Source: Desulfurococcaceae archaeon (GTDB lineage Archaea; Thermoproteota; Thermoprotei_A; Sulfolobales; Desulfurococcaceae). Taken from it: DNA of 64,000 nucleotides. The translations under genes and the position numbers were made by a program. The stretch covers positions 248,001 through 312,000 of the forward strand of contig JAGDWI010000003.1 in assembly GCA_023269825.1 (NCBI GenBank), in the 5' to 3' direction. Every line of letters begins with the position of its first letter. Position 1 is the stretch's first letter. Below the pieces are notes generated by a model, which made no database searches, had not been told where the DNA came from, and worked only from the letters and a program-made list of their open reading frames with translations. Below are positions 27,481-35,434 of this stretch, piece by piece.

Positions 27481-28581
27481 TTAAAATGATGGTTTTTTAA
27501 CGTATTTCTCTACTTGATTTATTACTTCATTGTAGTTTTCACTATGAGTAATCATTAACTCTCTAAGTTTACTAATAGCTCTCCTCTTGCATTCACCACA
27601 CAGTATTTTACCATTTACGCATTCTGAATATATGTCTCTTAACTCATTGTCGTCTCTAACTAAGTGATACATGTAAAGCTCAAAGATCATGCATTTTAAT
27701 GGTTCTCCACCTAGTTTCCTCTGCTCCTCCGCTGTAGCTCGTCCACCAGTTAACGCGTTCATGAGTTTCTTCTCCGCGAGTTCGATTGGATCATCTAAGT
27801 GTATAGCGTACTCAGGTCTACTCTTACTCATCTTGTTTCCATCTAATCCACGTAGAAGTTTGTGATATATTGATGAGGGCCTCTTTAAACCAAGCTCGTT
27901 CTCGAATCTATCCGCTATATCTCGGGTTAATCTTAAGTGGGGATCCTGATCTATTCCAACTGGTACTAGTACGTATTTGAAACCCCCGTATTCTTCGAGC
28001 TGTAAGTGTAATATATCAGCAGCTTGTGTAAGTGCTGCCATTATTTTCGCTGGGGAAACATCCCCATATATTGCTCTCATCTCAGCTTCTGTTACTTTCC
28101 TAGAGAACATTTGTATGAGTCTATAGTAGGAGCTAGTCATATTGGTTTGAAAATAAAACTCAGCTTTCTCGGGATTCACCCCCCACGCTATAGCGTGCGC
28201 AATGAATTCTACTCCTCTCTTAATTAGATCACCTCTATCCTCGCGTCTAACAGCGTACGCTTCAGCATCAGCGATCGCGATTTTCACGTAAGCACCTTTC
28301 TGCTGAAAATACTTTAACTCCTCATAAACCATCGCTGTACCCAAGTGAGGACTACCACTAGGCATAAAGCCCGTTAATACTGCTACATTATCCTTAGCTT
28401 TTAGTTTCTCAAGCCATGTATCGAAATCTCTATGGCCAAAAATCACGTTGCGCGCGAAAAAGTGGTGATCTAGACTATATAAGCTAATCATATCCTTAAC
28501 TGGTTTAATTCCAAACTCTTCCAATAATTTCTCGTAATCCTCTATCGCCGCATAACCCCATGGATCAAGCGTTATACTCAA
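27481..28581 (-). CDS. trpS: Tryptophanyl-tRNA synthetase
   Basis: Class I synthetase. GFMPSGSPHLGTAMV is the HIGH region (PHLGT) and LRGLDGNKMSKSRPEYAIHLDD carries KMSKS with the archaeal/eukaryotic GxKMS context. VGIDQDPHLRLTRDIA is the Trp/ATP pocket strand. The length (366) is normal, and a C-terminal CxxC (CGECKRR) is present. A C/D box sRNA lies upstream on the same strand. Confidence 0.95.
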   Translation of the reverse strand: MSITLDPWGYAAIEDYEKLLEEFGIKPVKDMISLYSLDHHFFARNVIFGHRDFDTWLEKLKAKDNVAVLTGFMPSGSPHLGTAMVYEELKYFQQKGAYVKIAIADAEAYAVRREDRGDLIKRGVEFIAHAIAWGVNPEKAEFYFQTNMTSSYYRLIQMFSRKVTEAEMRAIYGDVSPAKIMAALTQAADILHLQLEEYGGFKYVLVPVGIDQDPHLRLTRDIADRFENELGLKRPSSIYHKLLRGLDGNKMSKSRPEYAIHLDDPIELAEKKLMNALTGGRATAEEQRKLGGEPLKCMIFELYMYHLVRDDNELRDIYSECVNGKILCGECKRRAISKLRELMITHSENYNEVINQVEKYVKKPSF

Positions 28582-28707
28582 GTCTTATCCCAGAGCAGAT
28601 TTCTATAAATTCATTAAAATTAAGATGCTTTAAATTTCCCCTAACTTCGCTATCTCCAAACATAATTAAATCCCCAATAGTAACCCTAGATCTTAGAGCT
28701 ACGTGAC

Positions 28708-28768
28708 AGAGCATCAGACCGGAGACCCCTATCATCAAGTCAACCTGGACTAGGATTCATCACAGGCC
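28708..28768 (-). ncRNA. C/D box sRNA (2'-O-methylation guide), between glmS and trpS
   Basis: Minus-strand order: box C GTGATGA (28757-28763), a 13-nt guide (28744-28756), D' TTGA (28740-28743), 2-nt spacer, C' TGATGA (28732-28737), a 14-nt guide (28718-28731), box D CTGA (28714-28717). Boxes and spacings match the archaeal kink-turn C/D sRNA. The first guide, ATCCTAGTCCAGG, is complementary to CCTGGACTAGGAT, which looks like a tRNA D-loop region; that target is inferred. The second guide target is unknown. Only the D' box deviates from CUGA. The ends are approximate. Confidence 0.82.
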
Positions 28769-28838
28769 TGAAACTAAGCTCACATAATTAATGGAGATGA
28801 ATTAATCACTATTTTATACTTTTCACTGAAAACCGTGT

Positions 28839-30659
28839 TTACGTTGTCACGGTTTTAGCTAGTCCCGGTGGTGTATCGACGGGTAAGCCTTTAGCTACTC
28901 CTGCATAATACGCGATCAACTGTAGAGCTGTTGAAGATGAAATTGGATACAAGTACTTGGATGATTGAGGTATCTCCATTGAACAATACCTTGTTTTAAG
29001 CTTAGATTCTATGGATATGATGTTCGCTCTCCTGGTCTCTAGTTCTCCGAGAACTTTTAGGAATAATGTATGTGCTTGCTCCTCGAAGGGCTCAATTACT
29101 ATAACCGGGTAATTTGGTGCTACTATTGAAAGCGGGCCATGTCGAAGTTCTCCAAGTTGGTAACCCTCAGCGTGTATAAGTGCAGCTTCCTTTAACTTAA
29201 GGGCCCCTTCTATGGCTATAGGGTATGTGATTCCACTACTAGCAACATATACGCCCATAGCGTCCTTTAGAGTATTAGCTGTCTTCACTGCTTTCTCCTC
29301 CATTACAGGAATATATTCCTTCAACTTCTTGCTGTACTCTTTAATTTCGTCAATTAGCAGCTTGTGATCATTTATTGTCCGCCTACCAGCAAATACGCCC
29401 GTGTAAGACGCTAATAGTAGTAATGCTGCTAGAGTAGATGTAAACGTCTTAGTTGCTGGAACAGCTAATTCGGGTCCTGCACCAACTGGTAAATATATAT
29501 TGGACTCTAACGCTAACCTTGAGCCAACATTGTTTGTAACACCTACGATCACAGCTCCTCTCTGCTTAGCTAATTTAACACTATTTATCACGTCGCTCGT
29601 TTCACCGCTTTGACTAATAGCAATTATAACTGTTCCTGTTTCAACATTCTCCAACATAGAGTACGGAAACTCCGCTGCGGATACAGGTATAATGCTGACT
29701 CCAGCTAATTCACTGAAGTAATACGTTGCCGTTAGAGCAGCGTGATAGCTTGTGCCGGTTCCAATAATGAAGACTCTTCGTGCTCCATGAACTATCATCG
29801 ATGATAATCTAAGATATTTCTCCATAATCGCTAAAGTCGTACCTATAAGTGCGTCGGGGACCTCGTGTATTTCTTTGACCATGAAATGCGGGTAACCTCC
29901 TTTCTCAACGTGTTCAACAACGTATTTTACTCTCTTGCTTTGCACACTAGTTAAATCTACTCTTTGCTTTGTTGTAACACTGTAGAATTCAATTGTGTCC
30001 AGTGAAACCACGCCAACAGTATAATCGTCAACTACGTACGCGGTGTCTGCGAAACCATAGAGAGACGGTATATCACTAGATAAATAAATACAATTTTTAT
30101 CGTAACTTACCCCGACCACTATTGGTTGACCGTGTTGAATAAAGTAGAGTTTCTTCTCGGGCGCAATAATGTAAACCAATGCGTAATTACCCGTGAGATC
30201 CGATGCCAGCGAGAGAAGAGAATCAATAATGCTTAACCTGTTTCTCACGTATTCTTCAAGGAGATGAACAGCTACCTCTGTATCCGTGCGTGACTTAAAC
30301 AAGTGGTTTTTCTTCTCGAGTTTAGACTTTACTTCCTCGTAGTTTTCTATGATTCCATCGCCTACTACAGCTATTTTACCACTACAATCAAGGAATGGGT
30401 GCGTGTTCTCGTAAACAGGCCACCCTCTAGAAGCATACCTAGTGTGACCAATAGCTAGCTGCGAGTTCACGTTTACAAAGTCCAATTGCTTAGACACGTT
30501 TAACAAGTGGCCGGGTGCTTTCCTAACTTCTATTTGTTCACCCCGTAGAATAGCTAGCCCGGCTCCATCATAGCCCCTATATATGAGTCTACGTAAACCC
30601 TCATAGATTGTGCCTGCAGGAATAACGTCTCGGCAAATCACACCAAATATTCCTCCCAT
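28839..30659 (-). CDS. glmS: GlmS-like glucosamine-6-phosphate synthase with degenerate glutaminase site
   Basis: It has an Ntn amidotransferase domain (1-240), then two SIS domains (about 285-600). The isomerase half is intact: FIIGTGTSYHAALTATYYF, AISQSGETSDVINSV, ELAVPATKTFTST, KLKEAALIHAEGYQLGELRHGP and the C-terminal LAKTVT Lys. The N terminus is MGGIFG instead of MCGIFG, so the essential nucleophile Cys is Gly. The oxyanion-hole NG of HNGIIEN reads DG (D101), and HTRWATHG reads HTRYASRG. The ring-opening/isomerase role on fructose 6-phosphate may use free ammonia or run towards deamination. The gene is full length (606). Confidence 0.88.
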   Translation of the reverse strand: MGGIFGVICRDVIPAGTIYEGLRRLIYRGYDGAGLAILRGEQIEVRKAPGHLLNVSKQLDFVNVNSQLAIGHTRYASRGWPVYENTHPFLDCSGKIAVVGDGIIENYEEVKSKLEKKNHLFKSRTDTEVAVHLLEEYVRNRLSIIDSLLSLASDLTGNYALVYIIAPEKKLYFIQHGQPIVVGVSYDKNCIYLSSDIPSLYGFADTAYVVDDYTVGVVSLDTIEFYSVTTKQRVDLTSVQSKRVKYVVEHVEKGGYPHFMVKEIHEVPDALIGTTLAIMEKYLRLSSMIVHGARRVFIIGTGTSYHAALTATYYFSELAGVSIIPVSAAEFPYSMLENVETGTVIIAISQSGETSDVINSVKLAKQRGAVIVGVTNNVGSRLALESNIYLPVGAGPELAVPATKTFTSTLAALLLLASYTGVFAGRRTINDHKLLIDEIKEYSKKLKEYIPVMEEKAVKTANTLKDAMGVYVASSGITYPIAIEGALKLKEAALIHAEGYQLGELRHGPLSIVAPNYPVIVIEPFEEQAHTLFLKVLGELETRRANIISIESKLKTRYCSMEIPQSSKYLYPISSSTALQLIAYYAGVAKGLPVDTPPGLAKTVTT

Positions 30660-30718
30660 AAAAATACCCCATTTAGCTTATAATTAATGCGGAATAAATA
30701 TCTAACGTGGAGTTCAAT

Positions 30719-31318
30719 ATGAGTAGATTTACTCTGATTATTCCAAGTAAAAGCGAGGAACCCTGGGGTTGTTTAACTCCGCTACGCCGGGATCTCTGCG
30801 ACTACTTGGGGGAACACGTAGATAAAAATTGTTGCTTTGAATTAATTCATTCACGACTACTAATACTTCTATCAAATGGGTTGAGTAGAGAAAAACACAG
30901 CGAGATTTTCAACGAGTTGAACAAAATATGCTCATATGTATCCATGGTATCCGTTTTACATGAAATACCTATATTTGCACTATATAAGGCATCTAAGTTG
31001 AGTAAAACACACAGTTTTTTCTACGAAGAAGGAGTTGAACGAGAATACTTAATCGGCTACTTCACTCTTCCCTCACACACTGAAGATATCCTCGGAGACG
31101 TTGCTAGAAGAATAAGTGTTTTCCACAACGTTGCAAATTTACTCCTAAATACTGGTTCGATACCTCTTCGATTGGACTTAAACGGTGTATTAGCAGTTTT
31201 AAATAGAAAAAGCATTCAACACTTAGAATACATTAAATCACAGGTAGTTACAGGAATCGCTTCAAATCTCAACGCAGCTAAAGCTGTGGAGGAGGCAGTA
31301 AGAAGTATCAACCTATAA
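30719..31318 (+). CDS. Hypothetical protein divergent from glmS
   Basis: A protein of about 199 residues, mixed alpha/beta, with no membrane helix and no motif I recognise (MSRFTLIIPSKSEEPWGC...). ATG at 30719 has GGAG 6 nt upstream; the open frame begins at 30707. It is divergently transcribed from glmS over about 50 nt, so co-regulation is possible. A link to amino-sugar metabolism is only positional. Confidence 0.5.
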   Translation: MSRFTLIIPSKSEEPWGCLTPLRRDLCDYLGEHVDKNCCFELIHSRLLILLSNGLSREKHSEIFNELNKICSYVSMVSVLHEIPIFALYKASKLSKTHSFFYEEGVEREYLIGYFTLPSHTEDILGDVARRISVFHNVANLLLNTGSIPLRLDLNGVLAVLNRKSIQHLEYIKSQVVTGIASNLNAAKAVEEAVRSINL

Positions 31319-31368
31319 TATCAGAGATACTTGCAACCCAGAAACCGGTTTCAGATCAAGGAGTCGGT

Positions 31369-31527
31369 TCATTTAATTTCATTTATTGCATATTGAGTAC
31401 GTGTTTTCTTATCTAATAGTATCACAGTAATGGAAACTATTATCGCAGTAAACAGTACAAGCACTATAGTGAACTCCAATGATGCAACTTCTAGTTGATG
31501 ATTAGTGCTAGTAATTGTTTTATTCAT
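31369..31527 (-). CDS. Possible small single-pass membrane protein (52 residues)
   Basis: An ATG-started frame with a hydrophilic N terminus (MNKTITSTNHQLEVAS), one hydrophobic segment of about 22 residues (TIVLVLFTAIIVSITVIL) and a basic tail (LDKKTRTQYAINEIK), which is a positive-inside pattern. It lies in a 366-nt gap downstream of a C/D sRNA on the same strand. No strong Shine-Dalgarno; a TTTTTAAT TATA-like run lies about 55 nt upstream. Homology is unknown. Confidence 0.4.
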   Translation of the reverse strand: MNKTITSTNHQLEVASLEFTIVLVLFTAIIVSITVILLDKKTRTQYAINEIK

Positions 31528-31592
31528 AGTAACATTCGTTTAAGGCACCCCATGGTACGAATTACGCGTTGGTGATTAAAAACCTTTTGTCT

Positions 31593-31648
31593 TAATCAGT
31601 ATTTGGGGCACGATCACTGCTCACTGGTAATACCGGTCATCATCAATA
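31593..31648 (-). ncRNA. C/D box sRNA with a guide complementary to the 16S rRNA 530 loop
   Basis: Minus-strand order: box C ATGATGA (31637-31643), guide CCGGTATTACCA (31625-31636), D'-like GTGA (31621-31624), 3-nt spacer, C'-like GTGATC (31612-31617), guide GTGCCCCAAATA (31600-31611), box D CTGA (31596-31599). GGTATTACC is an exact complement of the GGTAATACC of archaeal 16S rRNA just after the universal GCCGCGGTAA. By the D'+5 rule the predicted methylated base is the first A of that TAA (about A532 in E. coli numbering). D' and C' are degenerate. The second target is not identified. The ends are approximate. Confidence 0.75.
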
Positions 31649-31684
31649 ACCTGTGTTAAGCAAAATCGCTTAATATCTTTTTCC

Positions 31685-32032
31685 CTACTCCTCCATTCCT
31701 GTTGGCTCAGTTACTTGCAATTTACCTATTGCATTATTTCTCTTAGCTATATCGATGTAAACTCTGATTATTTTAACTGATTGTTGTACTTCATCCTCGA
31801 AGTAACATGTTGTGGAGACGGTGTCACCGTTGAAAAGTTTCACTATTATTTTCCTGAAGCGTTGGTTCTCGCAGTTCTCTGTATTAACATCTACAACTAG
31901 TCCTAGCATTGCTAGTGCTTCAACATGCTTCATGTTACAATTCTCTAAGCAATTAATGTAGTGCACTAAGCTCAAAGTTACACCCAAACCTTTATGAAGC
32001 CTCCTGGGCTTTATAAGCAGTTCCTGCTCCAA
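31685..32032 (-). CDS. Hypothetical small protein
   Basis: A 115-residue soluble protein that begins MEQELLIKPRRLHKGLG and has five Cys (NCLENCN, NCEN, TCYF) without a clear ligand pattern. No family is recognised. It is divergent from the CdvB paralogue across 21 nt, so the two genes share a promoter region. Confidence 0.45.
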   Translation of the reverse strand: MEQELLIKPRRLHKGLGVTLSLVHYINCLENCNMKHVEALAMLGLVVDVNTENCENQRFRKIIVKLFNGDTVSTTCYFEDEVQQSVKIIRVYIDIAKRNNAIGKLQVTEPTGMEE

Positions 32033-32053
32033 TAACGGTTACGGGATACCCGT

Positions 32054-32680
32054 ATGGCCTGGAGAAAGGAGGACACTATAGGAGATAAGTTGAGAAGACT
32101 ATTCACAAATGAGCAGGATACAATAGAGAAGAAAGCTATAATTGCGCAGTACAGGTTAAAAACAGCTATGGGTAGAATTGCAAACTACATTGAGAAACTC
32201 TCAGAGAGAGATAAAGTTCTCTTCGAGAACATTGTTGACGCTATGATAAAGAAGGATGAAATGAGAGCTAAAATGTATGCTAAAGAAGTAGCAGAAATAA
32301 GGAAAATATCTAAGCAACTATTAACTGTTCAATACGCTCTTGAACACGCTGCGTTGAAGCTGGAGACCTTTATAATCTACGGTGGAGCAGTTAGCGAGGT
32401 TGCACCAGTAGTAGGAGTTATGAGAGAAGCCCTAGGAATAGTTAAAAGTGTTGCACCCGATGTATGGATAGACTTACAGGTAGCAGTGAGAGAGCTTGAA
32501 ACAGCTATGGGAGGAAGCATAATAGACTTGAGCGTTGATGTTGGAGTAGATACTGAAGCGAAGAAAATACTCGAAGAAGCTAGAATTGTAGCAGAGCAGA
32601 AGATGAGAGAGAAGTTCGCAGAGCTACCGAAAGCCGTACCATTACCTGAAAACGAGGCACCTAAGACGGCGACGGCTTAA
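32054..32680 (+). CDS. cdvB: ESCRT-III (CdvB/Snf7-like) cell-division protein paralogue
   Basis: A 208-residue, mostly helical protein with the Snf7/CdvB core: a basic helix 1 (KAIIAQYRLKTAMGRIANYIEKL), helix 2 with alternating charge (EMRAKMYAKEVAEIRKISKQL) and an amphipathic stretch before a C-terminal helix ending in a Pro/Ala-rich tail (PLPENEAP). Crenarchaeal ESCRT-III filaments constrict the division neck. No CdvA or Vps4/CdvC gene is adjacent, and no winged-helix C-terminal domain is evident, so this looks like a stand-alone paralogue. Confidence 0.85.
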   Translation: MAWRKEDTIGDKLRRLFTNEQDTIEKKAIIAQYRLKTAMGRIANYIEKLSERDKVLFENIVDAMIKKDEMRAKMYAKEVAEIRKISKQLLTVQYALEHAALKLETFIIYGGAVSEVAPVVGVMREALGIVKSVAPDVWIDLQVAVRELETAMGGSIIDLSVDVGVDTEAKKILEEARIVAEQKMREKFAELPKAVPLPENEAPKTATA

Positions 32681-32696
32681 TCTCAGTAAAACACAA

Positions 32697-33230
32697 TTAT
32701 TTCTTAGCAACTTTTTGCTCAACTAAGGGCATTAGTCTCCTATACAGTGTTTTTTCGAAATCTCTCAACAAGATCCTGAGTTCATCTCTTCTCTCAGAGA
32801 AGTTTTCGATTGTTAATGGAGAGATACTAAACACCAACCCTCCAACTTTTAATGTCAAAGAGTTAGGTGTCACGGTTAAAGCAGAGTTTCTTAATTTCAT
32901 GGAAACAGAGTTCTCTTTAGGGTTAAAGGTTAAAGCAACGTGCTCCGGCCTAGTTCTCAGCAATATTATCTCACCCGGTGTCTTAAGCAAGTACAGGTAA
33001 GGAGATAACTCAACGATGTTTTCACTGATACCAGTAGTTTTCTTCGCTACAACATCCACCAAGTTCACTGTTTTTTCAAGCATCAGTGTTAGCCGTGAAA
33101 CAACACTGATAGTTTTCTTATCTACGTCTCTACCGGCTTTGATAACATTGTTCTCTAGATTAGTTATCGTAGATCTAAGTACCTTTATACATGTCTCTAG
33201 TTCTTGCCCAATAGTTTGCATTTTACTCAC
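32697..33230 (-). CDS. Hypothetical protein, helical N terminus and beta-rich middle
   Basis: A 177-residue protein. Residues 1-75 are predicted helical (IGQELETCIKVLRSTITNLE...), residues 80-150 alternate strands (ILLRTRPEHVALTFNP, SVSMKLRNSALTVTPNSLTLKV), and the end is helical and basic. No family is recognised. It is tail to tail with the CdvB paralogue (16 nt) and directly downstream of the PurM-like gene on its own strand. A division role is a positional guess only. Confidence 0.5.
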   Translation of the reverse strand: MSKMQTIGQELETCIKVLRSTITNLENNVIKAGRDVDKKTISVVSRLTLMLEKTVNLVDVVAKKTTGISENIVELSPYLYLLKTPGEIILLRTRPEHVALTFNPKENSVSMKLRNSALTVTPNSLTLKVGGLVFSISPLTIENFSERRDELRILLRDFEKTLYRRLMPLVEQKVAKK

Positions 33231-33243
33231 CTAAAGCGTTGAA

Positions 33244-34230
33244 TTACCTCCATAATTTATAAATCTCGTCTATTATATCCTCCTTTAATACTTCGATATT
33301 ACTTCCGTTTATAACTACTACTTCACCATTCCCTCTTTCAACGTATCCCACTAAGCTGTATTCTTTACCTAGGTTTTCCAGGGTTTCCTCGAACTCTCTT
33401 TTATTACGTTGTGGAACAGTTGCGACAATGCAACCACTGCTAAGCAATTTCAGCGGATCAACGTTCACTGCTTTCGTAATAACGTCTACAGTTTTATCTA
33501 AAACCATTTTTTCTCTGTAGGCAACTATTCTAGTATTGCTCGCTACGGCAACTTCTCTTAATGCTTGTAATACTCCTCCCTCTGTAGCATCATGCACAGC
33601 GTTAACGTAGTCCTTGATCTCAAGGGCTACATTTATAACGCTGACATCATAGATGTATTTTTTAGCGTTCTCGATGAATACCTTATCTACATTTTTTTCG
33701 AATAGTAGTTTTTCGAAATCCCAAGCTATTACACCTACTCCCTCACCAGCTATTCTACCCACGATGTAAACTAAGTCACCTACTTTAGCGTCACGCGTAA
33801 AAATAACTCTCGACGCCGTGTACCCAGCAGCTGTCATAGAAACTATGGGTCTATTTATGCTGGGCGTAATCTCCGTGTGGCCGCCTACAACTACTCCTCC
33901 TATTTCGCCAAGTGCTCTTGACATGTCTTTGAAAAACTCTAATACCTCTGCTTCGTTGAAATAACTCGGTAACAGAACCACGGGTATAAACCACTTTGGT
34001 TTAACTCCTCTTACAGCTATATCGTTACCAGCTACGTGCACGGATAAGTATCCAGCGTGCTTAACGCCTGTGGTTATGGGATCAGAGTGTATTACGAGGA
34101 ATCCGTCTCTTACTCTTATTACAGCGGCGTCTTCTCCCTGTGATGGCCCCATAACTACATCTACATCGTCTAATGGGAGTAGTGAGATAATGCTCATCAT
34201 TGACTTCCAGTCTAGTTTCCCCGTTTTCAA
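33244..34230 (-). CDS. AIR synthase-related protein (PurM/HypE/ThiL superfamily)
   Basis: A 328-residue ATP-binding protein. GEDAAVIRVRDGFLVIHSDPIT is the phosphate-binding DAAV/SD strand, followed by VHVAGNDIAVRGVKPKWF, GVVVGGHTEITPSI, VHDATEGGVLQALREVA and a C-terminal LLSSGCIVATVP. The order matches the PurM superfamily, closest in feel to HypE/COG1973 proteins. No hydrogenase genes are nearby, so the substrate is unknown. It overlaps the zinc-ribbon gene upstream by 4 nt. Confidence 0.8.
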   Translation of the reverse strand: MKTGKLDWKSMMSIISLLPLDDVDVVMGPSQGEDAAVIRVRDGFLVIHSDPITTGVKHAGYLSVHVAGNDIAVRGVKPKWFIPVVLLPSYFNEAEVLEFFKDMSRALGEIGGVVVGGHTEITPSINRPIVSMTAAGYTASRVIFTRDAKVGDLVYIVGRIAGEGVGVIAWDFEKLLFEKNVDKVFIENAKKYIYDVSVINVALEIKDYVNAVHDATEGGVLQALREVAVASNTRIVAYREKMVLDKTVDVITKAVNVDPLKLLSSGCIVATVPQRNKREFEETLENLGKEYSLVGYVERGNGEVVVINGSNIEVLKEDIIDEIYKLWR

Positions 34231-34463
34231 CTCGGCTCCCTGCTCATTATTCTCCTATAACACTCTATGCACACATATTCAATTAAAGATACTTGAATAA
34301 GGCAATCTTCGCACCCTATTCTTCCACAGTATTTACATGTACCTATTGATAGGTTTTTTCCACACAATTGGCAGAGAGCGCTCTTACACACCTTACATAC
34401 GTTTAACTCTTGATCGTAGTCCTCAGCACACACTTTCCTCCCACAGAGTTTGCACACGTACAC
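34227..34463 (-). CDS. Small multi-zinc-finger protein
   Basis: A 78-residue protein packed with CxxC pairs: CKLCGRKVC, CKVCKSALCQLC, CKYCGRIGCEDC and CIEC, at least two and possibly three or four treble-clef or ribbon sites (MIZ/HIT-like cross-brace spacing). The start has TATA-like DNA upstream, and the stop overlaps the PurM-like start (ATGA). The function is unknown; a role as a partner of the PurM-like protein is suggested by coupling. Confidence 0.68.
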   Translation of the reverse strand: MYVCKLCGRKVCAEDYDQELNVCKVCKSALCQLCGKNLSIGTCKYCGRIGCEDCLIQVSLIEYVCIECYRRIMSREPS

Positions 34464-34506
34464 GGCTTGCTTTGATTCACAGATCTCGCAGCTCGTTGAT
34501 AACCCC

Positions 34507-35364
34507 TCATGGCGGCTTTACTTTAAATGTTTTAACTACGTTATCTACGAGTATTCTGTAGGCTTGCTCCTCGCTTAAAACTTGTTTCTCAACGAGTTTA
34601 TCGATAACCTCCGGTATCTCCCATGGATACGCTGAAACACCTGGTCTAGATGGGTCATCTATGAAGTCGGATTCCATCATGCAATGTTTCCACTTGTTCG
34701 AAGCATATTTCTCATCGAAGTATTTCACTGGCGCTGTGAATACGATATCGTATAGTTCTGACCATGTAGCGGTTTCAAAGTTAGCGTGATGCATGATGGT
34801 TTTATCAGTGCTTATTCCAATATTACTTGCTAGTAGTTTAATGGAATAAGCTGTTGCTAACCCGCCTTGCTCTAAGTGTAGTTGAACTGGTACATCGTAG
34901 TCACGTGCGAGCATTAAAGCTCGAATCATCACTGACTCGGAGAAAACCAGTCTCTCGGGGCTAGTACCATAGTGTTGTCGACCCACTTCCCCTATTCCAT
35001 CAATTAAGTTGTCTCTTAGAGCTTGCTCTATTAGTTTAAATACTTCATCGATGAGTTTGAGTAATTTATCTGCTTTTACTCCTAGTTTATAATAGTTATC
35101 GATTTCCGCTGGGTGAAAGCCTATGAATTTCACTACTTCTAATTCATGCTCTTTAGCTTTCACAGCTTCCCTCGTAATTAAATCTAGTGTTTTCTTATAG
35201 GATTCAACGTTGACCTCGTTGAAACCATAATGATATGGAGGTAGACTAACTATTGAAATAAACCAGCCCCCTTTACTCTTAAACTTCTTACTTATTCTAT
35301 CCGCTCCAAGACCCTTCATTGGGTTAACGTGTAAATGCGCGTCACTGTAAAACAATAGAATCAC
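34507..35364 (-). CDS. TatD-like metal-dependent hydrolase (COG1831)
   Basis: A TIM-barrel amidohydrolase. FYSDAHLHVNP gives the HxH metal site, IGFHPAEID and IDGIGEVGRQHYG supply the metal-bridging residues (Glu in GEVG), VQLHLEQGG and MHHANFE follow, and ESDFIDD carries the last Asp. The length (285) is normal for the archaeal branch related to TatD DNases. The substrate could be nucleic acid or a small molecule. Confidence 0.82.
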   Translation of the reverse strand: MILLFYSDAHLHVNPMKGLGADRISKKFKSKGGWFISIVSLPPYHYGFNEVNVESYKKTLDLITREAVKAKEHELEVVKFIGFHPAEIDNYYKLGVKADKLLKLIDEVFKLIEQALRDNLIDGIGEVGRQHYGTSPERLVFSESVMIRALMLARDYDVPVQLHLEQGGLATAYSIKLLASNIGISTDKTIMHHANFETATWSELYDIVFTAPVKYFDEKYASNKWKHCMMESDFIDDPSRPGVSAYPWEIPEVIDKLVEKQVLSEEQAYRILVDNVVKTFKVKPP

Positions 35365-35434
35365 CTGGAGTACTGTATTAGTAGAAACATCTTTTAGCCA
35401 TATTTAACTTATAATTACAAGGAGACACTGCATC

